From NCBI RefSeq assembly GCF_000150275.1, contig NW_002060946.1, positions 4,377,035-4,441,034 of the forward strand: a stretch of 64,000 bases of DNA. Direction: 5' to 3'. Shown piece by piece: positions 46,371 to 59,333 of this stretch (the stretch's first letter is position 1; every line of letters starts with the position of its first letter). Below the pieces are notes generated by a model, which did not search any database, was not told the origin of the DNA, and was given only the letters and a program-made list of their open reading frames with translations. This stretch comes from Trichoplax adhaerens (Eukaryota > Placozoa > Uniplacotomia > Trichoplacea > Trichoplacidae). Position numbers and translations under genes: made by a program.

Positions 46371-49173
46371 ATGGAAGAATTAAATGATGCTGGCTTGGAT
46401 CATATCCATCAAGCTACTATATTAAATGATCAAGCGAGTATAATGAGCTTGGTTCAAAGTAATCATCGATTACTTGAACTGAGAACGAACGATTCCAAAT
46501 GGGTAACGCCATTATTGTTAGCATGCGAAAAAGGTGTTGTACCAACAATAAGAACATTAGTTGAACTTGATGCTCAAGTCGATGTCTTAAATGGTAATAA
46601 TCAAAATATTATTCAAGTCGCAACCCTTCATAATCGTATTTCTGCATTGGAATATTTTGTTCGATTACAACGTAAAGATATACCTGTATTTAAAGTACTC
46701 ATTTTTATGATCAATATGGATTCATCGCCTGATACAGAAAAGGCTGCTGAGGCATTAACAGCATTAATTAAAATGGGCAATATTGACAAAAATCAGTTTT
46801 ATTCTCATCCTAATAGCATATCAGCTCTAGTAAAAATGTTGAAAAATTCGTATATTGACGACGCTAGGGTTCATATATTAGATTTAGTGAATTTAATTAT
46901 ATCTGAAGAAAGTGTCCATAAAGCTTTTGTTGATGAAGACGGTATTACTATCATTATCAAGTTGTTGAACTCAAGCAGAGAAGATGAAATCATACATGCT
47001 TTATGCATATTAAAGGAAATTGGATTACATGATGATTACAAAGCTATATTGTCGTCCTCTGGTGGTATAACTCAAATTATCAAATTGATTGGTAACACCA
47101 AAAATGAAGTTATACAAAGCGAAGGTACTAAAGCGTTAGCTAACTTTTCTCGTTGTAGCCCATTTATCCAATCCACTATTGGTACCAATGGTGGTATCAC
47201 TGTTGTAGTTCATTTATTAAGAAACTCATCGTCAACAGTTGTCTTATTGCCAGCCACACTAGCGCTTGCTAATTTTGTGAAATTACATCAAGAGAATCAA
47301 ATGACTGCTTTAAAATTAAACGCAGTTACACCATTAATGAAATTGATGAGACATAAAATACGCGATATTCAAATAAATGCTGTTCGCGCAATTCATGCTA
47401 TTGCTGAACGTAATCCCAGTGCTCAGCAAGATATTTGGCAAAGATCAGGTTTAGTACCGTTGATTAACACCTTAAAAAGGACCCGACAACAAGAATTTCA
47501 AGAAGCGACAGCAGAAGCGTTGTGGGCTTTAGCTGGAACGGAAGATGATGGCCAACGTAACATGGCTAAACTTGTTGGAATTAACGTCTTAGTTAGTTTA
47601 CTCGGAACTTTATCCGATAAATTGCACTTTATCAGTTCTGAAGCATTACGTGTTTTAGGTGATGGATCTGATACTAAAAAAGATGCAATTGCATCCGAGG
47701 GGGGTATATCACAATTAGTTAGAATATTAAATTCAGCGCGTCAACAAGTTCATTTAAGTGCAATCCGCACACTGCGTATATTAGTCATGCATATTGGTTA
47801 TAAGCCACATGTAAATAATCAACGGTTAGTCGCTCAAGCTGGTGGAATCCGATTATTAGTGAAATTTTTAACGCAAAATCGTCCAGAGTTAATCCAGGTT
47901 GAAGCAGCATTAACATTATCATATACTGCTTTAAATAATAAGGACGTCATCCAGTTAATTTATAAGGAAGATTTTAATTATATCCTTATCCTAAGGCTTA
48001 TGTACTCCAAAGATGATCTAGTACGACTATTAGCTGGTTCAGCATTAGCAACATTTGCCTTCAATAACAATGTGCAACAAAAACAGATTGCGTTAGCTGG
48101 TGGCGTTCGCTATCATTCGCTTTTACCTTTCCTACAAAGTCAAGATGAATTTTATTGTGCTAATGCTGCATTTCAAGTTGCTGTCCTTTCGCGAATAATA
48201 CCTGATGAGGAACCAGCAACTTCGTCAGCAATTGGCATTAAAGTTTTAGTCGATTTATTAGACTCTAAGAATCAAAAATCTCAAGCACTAGCAGCAAATT
48301 GCATCGCTCGCTTAGGTCATACACGTGCTGGAATTCCGTCTGCTATAGTTTCTATAGGGGCTGTACCGCGATTAGCTAAGCTGCTAACATCATCGTCAGA
48401 GTTATGTCGTGAAGCCGCAGCAAAAGCTTTAGGATATCTAACTGCTAATCCTATGGGTGAAAGACAACTATTAAGTATTTGTCGCCGTGATCAGTATTTG
48501 GTAAAAATATTATTGCATCATACCGGCAAAGGTGGCGTCTCAAAAGCCTTTCTACATGGCTGGAAGCATTCAAAAAGGGTTGGATTGCCACCAATCAAGT
48601 GAGTACTGTACTATAGCCTACAGTAATAAGTTTTCAATTATTTATTAATTATCATCTATTTTATCATTCTGAACGTACGGTAGTACTAGCAGTGTAAAAT
48701 GTAAGAAATTTTACCGTGATTATGTACTTTAAACATTTGTAGCGGGATTTGATAAAAGATCGTTTTTAATTTACTGCCTCTAGAGAGAGCAGCAATACAG
48801 CTTCAAGAATTTTTCATACTGAATACGAAAATAGAAAAACTAGAGGTAATTTATCACAACAGAAAACAAACAATAACTACTATTTCTGTAATGCATTCAT
48901 AACGTACATAATAGTAAACTAGGTTGCTATGATCACAAGACTTAAAAACAGTCTAATCGGTGAAAATTAAAAAAGATTTAGTATAACGTTTGCTTATATT
49001 CATTTGTAAAATTAGAGCGCGGAGATACATTCCTTGTCACTTTTGGTCAATATGAACCTGAACAACTGGAAATTAACGATCCCGTGCAAAGTAACAGTAG
49101 ACCTCCTTCACCAATAGGACATGATGACGGAGTTGAAACTCAATCTAATGTATCGGAAGCTATTGCTTACTGA
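46371..49173 (+). CDS. ANKAR: Ankyrin- and armadillo-repeat protein, ANKAR-like
   Basis: A 2.2-kb exon (46371-48598) is spliced to two small ones (48784-48845 and 49016-49173), giving 815 aa. The first exon's in-frame TGA lies within its donor AA|GTGAGT. The two downstream exons restore phase and add a Ser/Asn- and Pro-rich tail (VTFGQYEPEQLEINDP, then RPPSPIGHDDG). Residues 1-110 hold about two ankyrin-like repeats (WVTPLLLACEKGVVPTIRTL). The rest is a string of armadillo repeats, each with a GGI..LV.LL...-type helix pair (AGGIRLLVKFL, SEGGISQLVRIL, SIGAVPRLAKLL). C-terminal FLHGWKHSKRVGLPPIK also fits the ANKAR family. Role is probably a protein-binding scaffold; family function is poorly known. 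Human ANKAR is longer (about 1430 aa), so orthology is likely but not certain. Confidence 0.7.
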
Positions 49174-50203
49174 ATTTAATATTGCTGATAAAATCAATTT
49201 AAATCGTTTATTTGTATTTAATGTAATATACTATTAGTAATGATTGAAAAATAAATTTCGTTATTGATACAGTTAACTCAAATTTAATTTCACATTTTGA
49301 CTAGTTGAATTATTAAGGAATTGTAGAGGGTAGAGCCTAATACAATACCTAAATAGCAAGATAATTCTATATACGAGAATTACAATTCTGTATAGAGGTA
49401 AGAAATTTCTTACCTCTATGATACTCTAGTATTGTATATTAATACCAACTTACAGATTCCAGCTAAACCTAACCACTGTATATTCCCATGTATAAATAAC
49501 AGCAACTACATTAGTAGACGTACATGGGTATAAATCAGCATTCTATGCAGGGAATACATCAATTTGTAAATATCGTTAAAAATCATTGCCAATAAAATTA
49601 AAAATGATTTCTTCAAAGAATGGATTGTTATACAACACCTTAGTAACAATCAAAATACAAAATACTGCCTAAAATAAGTTATTGTTAATAGTCAACAATA
49701 AAGCTTTATCACTAAACCAGACAGGAATATTATTTTATTTTTGTCAGCAATTAAAGATGATAAACACACAATCTTGATGTTTCTAGAACCAGTAAAATTA
49801 AGTTTTCTATGTAATTAAAAAATTCTTCAATTATAATGAATACTTTAGTTTCATAGTTTACAAGAAGCTAATTCATAATGGATTAGGGGATAAATTACTT
49901 CTTCTCACTTGCTACGTATAACTTTATTCAAATAGACATTGTATAGTTTCTATTAATATTGAATAAAGAAACGGAACAAGCATTGGGTAATAATTCAGAT
50001 CTGAATACACAGTGTATGCATACATATGTATAAAACACTTAATCATGTGATATGATCCGCTAAATTACGGGTTTTGATTACTTATACAATAATCAGAAAA
50101 GTGCAGGTTCGTTGCATTATAGCAGACATTTTTGGAGTGAATTTCGCCGCTGTAGAAAATTAGAAGTTTATATACATTTCTTAAAATCGTAAATTACGTC
50201 AAT
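49174..50203. other. Convergent intergenic region
   Basis: Tail-to-tail gap between the ANKAR-like gene and CIAO2B. It is AT-rich, with an ATTAATATTGAATAAAG-type A+T tract near 49950 and nothing I can assign. Confidence 0.5.
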
Positions 50204-52480
50204 TCAATCCATAGCTAAACATTGATTGACTACTTTTAATAAGTTACTGTTTTCCATAGCTGCAGCAACGCGTTCTTTATCGGCTAGTTGTTTATTCACT
50301 ATAAAACAGTGACAGGTAGCGATATTAGAAACAGATTGACAGTACGCTTGTTGTCAAATGTGATTTTACATCTGTAAGATTAGTTATTTGTGATTATGAG
50401 TTTCAGGTAGAGTTGAACTTGTAAGTTTAAATTTACTTACAACACCAACATTATTTAATTAAAATTCTGCCATGGCCACCAACTGTGATAATAATGTAGT
50501 AATTAAGTATAATCCTCACCTGCGATTTCAGAAGAATGAGACCCTGGCGTGACCGTGATATCAACCTGTAAAATAAATGAATATAGTTTAAAGTATTCGC
50601 GCACAGATCTGCGCAAAATTTATTGCTCTTTTAGTAGCAAAGTGAATATATGCCGAGTTGGATAGTATAATGCACAGGAACAATAAACTATACGAGTACT
50701 GTACAATCTATTTGGTTTGCAGTTGTGTATTTAGTAATATAGTTGACCGGTACCCTGCGATCATACTCATCGTCCAAACGAAGATTTGCCACCTAAAAGT
50801 ATTTACATGCTATAGTACTGCAGGAACTACTAAAAAGGAAAGAAAGAGGGATGTTAAACGGCAAAAACAAAGTGGAGCTCTATCCTTTTTAGTAGTCCTT
50901 GTATAAAATATCATTTTAAGATCAATTTGCGCACGCGTATTAGATCTCGTAGAGAATAAAAAATTCTGGAGGTAACGGGGTTCGAACCCGTGGCCTCTCG
51001 CATGCAAAGCGAGCGCTCTACCGCTGAGCTATACCCCCCAGTTCCTGGCGGTATAGCTCTTATAGATTATAAAAGTCGAACGGCGATGACCGCCACCATT
51101 CTACATACTGTAGAGTTGTAGTTATAGTTACATGCTGCTAGCTTTTGGAAAGGACATTGATGGACCTGCATGTAACTCTTTAGGGTCCATGATCATCCAC
51201 TTTCTAAGCTTTAAATTACAGCAGTTATCACAAAACAAGTTAAACTGCTGTACTATACATTAGGCTTATTGTTCACGTACTGTACTCAATTAGTTGATTA
51301 ATTTAGAACCAAACAAGAATGTTATGTAATGTGCAGTATTTACATCCTAGATGTTACTAAGGAATTAATAATTAGTTTACAAAATGTATCGAATAGGATT
51401 TTATTTTTAGTTAAAAATCATTGCCACATTGCGGGTAGCGGATACCTTGTATGTCATAAATACATTAATATACTGGAATGATATCTAGTAGTTCGTAAAA
51501 TGGCAGTAACATGCCAGCACCTACCTTAAATCTTTCAGGTAACGATCTAATGAGACGCACACGTATGCACAAACCAATCAATGTAGCCATACTACAATGT
51601 GGAATAGTCGGTGTAAAGTGAACTTTAACAAAGTTGTTATCATCGTCCACGTCAATTTTGCATTCCTCTACAACATTTAGCTCTTCTAGTGTTAGTGGAT
51701 GTTCAGGATCGTTGATTGATCGAATAATATGTATCAAAGAGTTAAGGTAATAGATAAATAGCATGAGATTGAATAGAATGTCAGATATTCTCAAGAACAT
51801 TGCATTCTTAGAGTTAATATAATCATAAAGTAGCTTAGAAAAATAATAAAGATATCAATGATACTAAAAGTCACGGTTATTTACAGCATATTATAGACCG
51901 TACTATTCGTACATAATAAAATTCAGCAGACAGTAAGTAGAATTACATGATAAATTAAAGAAAAATAATTCGCGTTAATATAATAATTATTATACGCTCA
52001 AATACATGCAGAAATCTTCAACTTAACGAAATAAGAAGGTACCGTTCGACCTGCAACGAGAAGCTCTTCAAGAAGGTCAACACTATACACGTAGTGTATA
52101 ATATATACACTTCGACTACAAGTTCTCATCATTGTATTATCTATTATGTTATAAGCTATGATTTCGTTGCTGCATTCGCTTTTTTATTACACCTTAATGA
52201 GAATAGACCTAGCGTGATGACTACATCGACGAATTCGAAGATTTGATCACGAGCCTAATAGAAGTAACATTACTATCATTTGCACACTATTTTACTACCA
52301 GTAGACAAATACACAATAACAAATAATTCAAGTTTGTAGGATATCAAATATCTCTCGTTCGTCAATTTTATCCACGATATTATCATCTAATTCTTCGGGA
52401 AGTATTTCTCTTTCTTTCGATTTCGAAAACACCGTGGGATTGATATTTTCCAATCCGATGGCACTAGAAAATTTCGACAT
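50204..52480 (-). CDS. CIAO2B: Cytosolic iron-sulfur assembly component 2B (MIP18)
   Basis: CIAO2B acts with CIAO1 and MMS19 to deliver Fe-S clusters to cytosolic and nuclear proteins. Four exons: 52480-52345, 51730-51525, 50565-50520, 50298-50204, giving 160 aa (human 163). The chain reads [20 protein letters not shown], then [25 protein letters not shown] (with the conserved functional cysteine), VTPGSHSSE and [32 protein letters not shown] favours 2B over 2A. Intron 1 does not use GT-AG. Phase and homology are met only by an AT-AC intron (see 51731-52344). Intron 2 contains a tRNA-Ala in the same orientation and a foldback element. The start ATG at 52480 gives [15 protein letters not shown], similar in length to the human N-terminus. 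Confidence 0.95.
50819..50903. repeat. Foldback (inverted-repeat) element in CIAO2B intron 2
   Basis: Arms 50819-50839 and 50883-50903 are inverted copies matching at 18 of 21 positions (core ACTACTAAAAAGGA / TCCTTTTTAGTAGT), with a 43-bp loop. The left arm begins TGCAGGAACTACT, closely like the hairpin at 59878. The nature is unknown: a miniature transposon or a structured transcript are both possible. Confidence 0.75.
50967..51038 (-). tRNA. tRNA-Ala (anticodon TGC)
   Basis: A 72-nt cloverleaf. The acceptor stem GGGGGTA pairs with TACCTCC (one G-T), with discriminator A. The D-arm/A-box is TAGCTCAGCGG, the anticodon arm CTCGCTTTGCATGCGAG has TGC in the loop, and the T-arm/B-box is GGGTTCGAACCCC. 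No intron and no encoded CCA. A TTTTTT tract a few bases downstream can serve as the Pol III terminator. It lies in CIAO2B intron 2 in the sense direction. Confidence 0.97.
51731..52344 (-). other. U12-type AT-AC intron of CIAO2B
   Basis: The intron begins ATATCCTAC directly after '..GAGATATTTG' and ends ...TTACCTTAACTCTTTGATAC before ATATTATTCG. CCTTAAC matches the U12 branch-site consensus, with the branch A about 11 nt from the AC end. Both features are typical of minor-spliceosome AT-AC introns. No AG acceptor gives a CIAO2B-like junction. The joined codon (GAT, Asp) gives EIFDIIRSIND, as expected for the family. Confidence 0.9.
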
Positions 52481-53650
52481 GTCGCTTGCAGTTATAATAA
52501 GTTGGCGCTACTGGCTACTGCTACTGTACTGGATGGGGTTCTACGTATGTAGTAGTTTCGTGAATGAGTTCCTTACTTTATATACTGCTGTAAACCGTAC
52601 CGTGCTGAGTGATTTTATTGGATCATAAGGAATAATCGTTCGCATTAATAATGTCATCTATAGCGACAACTTTTTACTTCAAATAGTAGGAAAATATGGT
52701 CCTTAGACATGACATCATTTTTGATTGGCGTTTTACACACTTAGACTGGCAAATAAAATTCCTATAGGTGACATCCTTTTTGTACACTTTGGGGTATTTT
52801 TTTTTAGTTATCTTCGATAGAGTATTAAGTTCTTACTCGTTGCTCTATTATTGACTGGGTAGTATAAGAATAGTTGTGCAAAAAAGTTGTCACCCTTTGG
52901 TTCTATCCAATTTGCCAATGAAGCAAGTACCGCATCATATTGTGTTTTCTGCTAATTAATAAGTCGCTACAAAACACTCCTGACTATGGCTATTTTATCG
53001 ATACTGTACCTAAATAAGCAATGATTTGCATAGAAATCTTATACCTCCATTAGTAAAGTTGCCTCTAGAGCATCGTCTTGTTCAGCCTACCTTTACTATT
53101 AGCACTACTGCACTCAGTACCGTATGGTACAGCTTACAGTAGGGATCATCACGCACATGACACGATCAGTGTGCATGTGCAAACGCGGCTGCAGCTCCTC
53201 TCCTTTCTCGTTAAGACTCCGAGCCGCCTTCGTCTGAAGGAGAATATGCCAAGTTGCCATCTAAGCCTATCTTCCATGTAGAAGTGAAACAATTGCAATA
53301 TAATTCCATCCTAATTTGTGGTAGATAGTAAATCCTTATGCAAGATGACAACGATTGCACTCGTTAATCTTAAAATGAAAGCATGCAATTTATCGGGTCG
53401 TGGTGGATCGTCCATGGCACGTCTGTTGCAGGTAGCAGTGCATGATTTAATAGAAGACATACTGTTTACAGTAGAAGTATAGAGAAGATAGAAATTGATT
53501 AAGGATATTACATATCGTAGAATCAACGACAACCAATTTTAATTTGTTGATAGATGTATAGTATGCTAATAAATGATGGAATGATAATAGAGGGATGTAG
53601 TTGGTTCTATGATATCGTACTAAGGCGTTACAAATTTCATTCTTAACCAG
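52481..53650. promoter_or_regulatory. Region between divergent CIAO2B and OXA1L
   Basis: Head-to-head gap of about 1.2 kb that should hold both promoters and the missing first exon of OXA1L. I see no clear motif. The small ORFs at 52434, 53078 and 53311 have no support. Confidence 0.4.
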
Positions 53651-55198
53651 GGAAGACGAACATTGACCAGCCTTGTTGCACGTTCACATCTTCGTAGTTG
53701 CTCTAGAGCTCCACTGTCTTGCAATCAATCTCATCACAATAATTTACCTCATCATCATAATATTAGTAATAACTTCATCAATCAATCATTGCCCATGACT
53801 GGTCTCAGTTTTTGTAGATATCAATCTAATATTCCCAATAACGATGAATTTATTCAAGATCAAGCTGCTACAGCCAATAGTGTGGAGTCGTCGATGAGTA
53901 CGCCAATATCGACATCCGATCTATTATCGGATGCTGCCTTCCATGTAAATGATACTCATGTTGGTCAAACGTTAGCGGATTTAGGTTTAGGTGGCTATAC
54001 ACCTATTGGGTTATTGCAACATGCCATCGATAGCTTGCACTCTTATGTTGGATTACCGTGGTGGGGATCAATTATGGTGGCTACAGCTATTTTACGTGCT
54101 TTAACACTACCTCTAGTAGTACGATCCTATCGTAACTCGGCTAGAATGAATAATATCTCACCTACTGTTAGCAGATTGATGAATAAGATGAGGGCAGCTC
54201 CGACTCAGCAAGAAGCTGCTTTGTATTCGCAAGAACTTAGGCTACTATTCCAAAAACATAATTGCAATCCTTTCAAAAGTCTTATTTCTCCTTTATTGCA
54301 AGTCCCTGTATTCATCTCCTTCTTTTTAGGCTTACGTCGAATGTGCACAGCACCGCTGGAAAGTATGAAAGATGGCGGAATGTATTGGTTTACTGATTTA
54401 ACTGCTGCTGATCCATATTATGTCCTACCTGTATTATCGTGTGTGACGATGCTTCTGACCTTAGAGGTATAACTTGAACATATCTCACAGCATACAACAT
54501 CAAATCATTTCTACACTGCACTCGTTTAACTTTGTAAGAGAATAATGGCCAATCTTTATTTACTCTATACCCTACAGTTAGGTACCGAAGTCGGAGCCCG
54601 TAATTCTGGAATGCAACAACAAGCAACAATGAAAGTTATGAAGATAGTCTTTCGATTCCTAGCTATTGGAATGTTGCCCGTTACAGCTCAATTTCCTACC
54701 GTAATTAATTAATACTTACTGGTATATTTAATTATGGTTCACTACTACCACGTTATTAACCATTTTTAAATCCCTACGCTGTTGCCTAGGCTATATTCTG
54801 TTACTGGTTGACATCAAATAGCTGTTCAATGTTACAAATGGTAATCTTAAATACTCCAAGAATTCGTAAATCCTTTGGTATACCAGAACTAATAAAAGTT
54901 GAACCTCCTCCGGAAGAAAGTAAGGATAAAGGCATTGCCAGCAATTTTAAAACCGGTAAGCTAGCCGTGCTATATCATATGCTTATGTCTAGTTTTAACG
55001 ACAAACTATAGTACATCAAGACTACGCAATTAATATTTTAATATATATGGTATAGCTTATAATGCTGCAAAACAGAGAACGGTTGTAGAGCAACAGCGAA
55101 AATCACGAGAAAAAGCGTATAAGCAAGCACTAAATGTATCAGCGCAAGACCTCGTTAAGCAAAATCCTAGACATAAGAAAAAAAAGAATAAACGCTAG
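53651..55198 (+). CDS. OXA1L: OXA1L, mitochondrial inner-membrane insertase (5' exon not located)
   Basis: Member of the YidC/Oxa1/Alb3 family that inserts mitochondrially made proteins into the inner membrane. Exons 53651-54466, 54578-54700, 54790-54955 and 55056-55198 give 415 aa. The first listed exon opens after a TTAACCAG acceptor with no ATG before residue 49 or so, so a short upstream exon must supply the start. Its N-terminus is basic and Ser/Leu/Arg rich, as for a presequence. YidC/Oxa1 domain: GLPWWGSIMVATAILRALTL, PFKSLISPLLQVPVFISFF, MYWFTDLTAADPYY, and later FRFLAIGMLPVTAQFPT and AIFCYWLTSN. The C-terminal tail is basic (NPRHKKKKNKR), as in OXA1 proteins that bind mitoribosomes. 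Confidence 0.94.
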
Positions 55199-56052
55199 GC
55201 GTGAGGAAACTTGCCTATAATGCCTCTACAATATTAATACTTTCTTCGTCAGGTTCACTCTGTAATATTGCTATCAAAGCAGATATATGCTATTATTCTT
55301 TCTGTAATTTTGGATTAATAAGTTTATGATAAACCTTTACCTGACTATCCGATGTAATGAATGCAAGATAATAACTTAATGTTCATAATAATAAAAGTCA
55401 TACGCTATAGGGTTAAGTTCTTTCTTTAACTTTATGACTTTTTAATATAAACAAAATTTTGAAAGTCTTTGCTATTGTCATGGCGTACTGTGTAGTCCAA
55501 TTATGTCAACGCTTGCATGACAAGCTTAGCAATTATTTAGAAATCAGTATCTCTATGTTGTTTCATCCATGAGTTGCATATCAATGGAAAGTATTTATTG
55601 CATCTGAATTTTATCTCGAAATTGATTTATACCGTGCTTTAGCACCAATAGATCTATGGATTTGGATTAGCCCTTTTTATTTTAGACTTTTATCGAAACT
55701 AAACTTCAGAAATGATATCCAACTATTCATTCAGGGAAATTAACAAATTTTCGTTCTGATTATCTACAGACATAAATGGAACTATAGCAAGTCACGTAGA
55801 CTAAGAATATCAAATAGTATATGTTCATCAAAAAATTATTATCGTGAGAATACTTCAAGAAGATAAACCTTCAATGGAACTAACATGATGTCTTCTGTAA
55901 AGATTACATGAGTCGATGCGATACATTTTGAAATATTAAAATGGGAAATTGCGGTTAACAATATCGCAGTCCTGCTTAAACTTGTATGTAACAAGTTCAT
56001 AACAGAACATTTGCTCTATACACAACATTAATAGCAAATTTATTAAATAGAA
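55199..56052. other. Convergent intergenic region
   Basis: Gap between the 3' ends of OXA1L and TTC5. AT-rich, nothing recognised. Confidence 0.5.
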
Positions 56053-59000
56053 TCACTCGCTTTTGGAAGTAATTGATAAAAACATTGGAGAGAGGCTGTT
56101 TCTATGCAGTTTTTTACCATTCACTACCATGACAACTGGATTTTCTACACGAACCCCTACAAATTTAAAATGCTAATAACAAAAAATAAATATTTTAAAT
56201 CGATGAAATTGTGTAGAAAATAAAAAGGAATAACGTTACAAATCCTGCATACCTGCTCGCGAAAACTAAAATCATTAGTCTGGACGTATGGTTCCGGTAT
56301 AGCAACTGCATCCCCAATGTTGAATGATGCATTTGATGCCAGATTATATACAGACACGGCCACGATATCGCACTCAGAATCAGCCATAATAAATACACTA
56401 TCAAAACAGTTATAGTAAATTTACTTAACTAAAAATGGTAACGTTAGACATTATATAAATATCGTGAATAGAAATTTTACTTGTAAACTTACTAAGGAAC
56501 CGGTTCAATATACGATATTATCCCTAATATTTTACCAGAAATTACTGTTTCGTTGTTAATACCGGGACGTATACCAGATATGGGAATATGATTTAACTTA
56601 ATTGTTTTTCCAGATGGACTACTATAATTGCCACCTGCGAAAGGACCGAGGCTTTTCTCGGTCAAAGACTGGAGCATCGCGGTTAACCTTTTTTGCTTAA
56701 TTTTACCCTACCAATTTAAGTATCGATATCGTTAATAATACGAGTACGATTTTGTAATATTGCGAATAAATTGAAAAACAAAACAATCAGGTCAATGAAT
56801 TAGCACTATATTATAAATACCTTGGTCTCAATAAATTCCATAATTTTCTTAAGATAAGATGTTATGTCTTCCAAACGCTCTTTACATTGAGTCCACGTTG
56901 GTTCTAATTGTAAAGCGCGATCGTATCCTTCCATGGCTTTTTGATACTCCTCTTGATATTTATATACCTATAGGTAAGCCAATGTTAATTGCTATTTGTA
57001 TCAATTAAGATTAATGAAGGTTTAGACATAGCTTACAAAGCATAAATCAAGCTTACAGTTGCTCTATTAAAATGTAAATCCGAGCAGAGGGCCGTTGATG
57101 AATCTTTATCCTTAAAATGGTGAAATGATTGCATACGAAAAGTAAGAAAAGATATATTTCTAATTAAAGGAATGGATAGTCCGATATTTTCATATTTCAT
57201 GTTTTATTGAGTACGGTAATTTTTAGCAACATCGCATGCTTAGCATTTAATTATGTATGCTACATACAGCTTGAGAATATGAGCTTAATGACTGCTGCAG
57301 TATTTTCGGTGATTGGCCACCAGCAAAAAAGCGAGCAAGATAGGCGTTACCAAGTACGACTAGAGCGGTAGTAAATTACGATTCGATTTAAATTTTTTCA
57401 GAAGAGTCAAACATACGCGTATATATTTATGCTATAACGTACGCCATGAGTTGCCATCGGAGACATCAAGAGAAACTGCCTCTTTTGCAATATCGACAGA
57501 TTCGCAAATATTTTTAAATTTTTCCGAGGTATCTATAAGGACAAAATTTATCCATTGTTATCGTATTAACAGGGTTGTAATTTCGTTCTAAAATACTGAA
57601 ATCGTAGTTCGATAATACTACATTGTTTCCTTTAGATACTTAGCTACTTACCACTGCCCAGCTGCCTCAGTACCATTGAGTATCTTCGTAGAGAATCTTT
57701 GTTTCTAGACTACATGCGCATTTATAGAGGTGACATAAAGTATACACAAATTGATGTAAGTCAAAAAGTTTTTAAATTGTAAGCAACACCTGCGAGTGAA
57801 TATCGTAGAATCTGTGCACAATATGTTTATAGATAATAACACAATGTTTGTTCTTAATTAAGATACTATAAATTAGATATGATTACTCACTCTCGTTATC
57901 GCATCATTAAAACAATTTTTAGCAGCCTCCATATTTTTTTTCTTCCAATAACATTCTCCTAAATTATTCCAAGCATCGATACTGGTGGGATCTAATTTAA
58001 CAGCTAAAGATGAAGCTTTTTCAGCTTCGTCACTATAATCGGGCAACACATTGAGAGCTTTGCCTTTAATGTAACTACATTTAAATTTATATTCTTTCGA
58101 TTGCAGTCTAAAGTCGGTTTGCTCTAATTGATTGAATTTATAAAGAAAGAAATATAACGTTACCTCATTAGTTTAATTAAACGTTGCAAAAAAGTTTGTT
58201 ACAGTTTAGAATATACAAATTATAGCATCAATGACGACTTTACCAAGTTATTCGACAGTTACCTTGAATCTGATCGATAATTGCTATAAGAGCAGACATC
58301 TTTTCTCGGAGCATAGAATACTTTTTATCCGAGAGCTTAACGGGATATAGCTCAAAGAAGTGGTCTCTCATATGATATAATTCCTGCAAAGATTTCTAAA
58401 AGTTCCAGGTAAAGCATTAGCTGGACATTTAGATTTAACATTGAGAGTAAAATTAAATTTTTATCAACATTTTTTGATTTATATTTTAATAAAATTGGAT
58501 TTCAATAATTCGTAAAGAGTACTTCTAAATCTAGCTATACACAGTAAACTATTGCCTATAGCCTTATTGATCGTTGTTGATAAATTCAATAACAAAATGC
58601 TATAAAGAATTCTTGACATTATTTGTAATCATAATGCCGTATCAGTATGTAGAAGAAAACGTAACAGTATTCCTTAATCTGGAACACTAATATAATATGA
58701 TAAACAAACCATCGTTGATAGTGGGTAAGGATGCGAAAGGATATGCTGATTAACAGTCTATGGTCCATAGCGAATAGCTTGAAGTTTTTACGAGTAAAAT
58801 ACTAATTACAAATACTACCGGTGTAACAGTTATTTTTAATAAGTTCAGTTTTAATATTAATTACGTATGTATTTCATCATTAAACTGTTCAGTACCAATG
58901 TGATTTGAATTTGACACTAATCATACTGCACAAAAAATACCATTAATTTAACATTACTCACAATTTACAAAAGCCTACAAGCTATCGTAGGCTTATAAAA

Positions 59001-59333
59001 TCATTCTTAAGCGTATTGATATATTATGCGATGATACGTTACTTTGGCGACTACTCGCCCATAAGCAATTGCCCGGTTAACTTGTAAATTTGACGTCTTA
59101 CACAACGTTATTATTTTTCTCCTCAATCCTATTCGCTACTTCAATATCTACTAAGGCAGTCATGACTGGTATCAACGTGTGTTGTTAATTCACTTAGGAA
59201 AACTTAACAAGACTGATAGTGGGCATTAGAGTAAGACGACGACATTGAATTGATACAATTTAAATTTAGCCATCATCTATACCTCAGCAGTTTCTAATTT
59301 CTGGCTAAATTGTTTTTCATCAAATTCAGCCAT
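56053..59333 (-). CDS. TTC5: Tetratricopeptide repeat protein 5 (TTC5/STRAP)
   Basis: In mammals TTC5 is a p300/p53 cofactor and the ribosome-bound factor that recognises nascent tubulin for autoregulated mRNA decay. Eleven exons: 59333-59283, 58395-58263, 58093-57891, 57709-57652, 57532-57443, 57359-57268, 57110-57057, 56967-56821, 56707-56493, 56397-56253, 56172-56053, giving 435 aa (human 440). TPRs span most of the N-terminal 290 residues (GKALNVLPDYSDEAEKA, WNNLGECYWKKKN, YSMVLRQLGS). They are followed by a basic GKIKQKRLTAMLQSL stretch and an OB-type C-terminal domain ending in SFNIGDAVAIPEPYV and VRVENPVVMVVNGKK. Three acceptors were chosen by phase over nearer AGs (58093, 57709, 56172); each restores the family sequence. 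Confidence 0.95.

Noticed and set aside
52434-52628. 64-codon plus-strand ORF
   Set aside because: Overlaps the antisense of CIAO2B exon 1; the minus-strand reading matches CIAO2B exactly.
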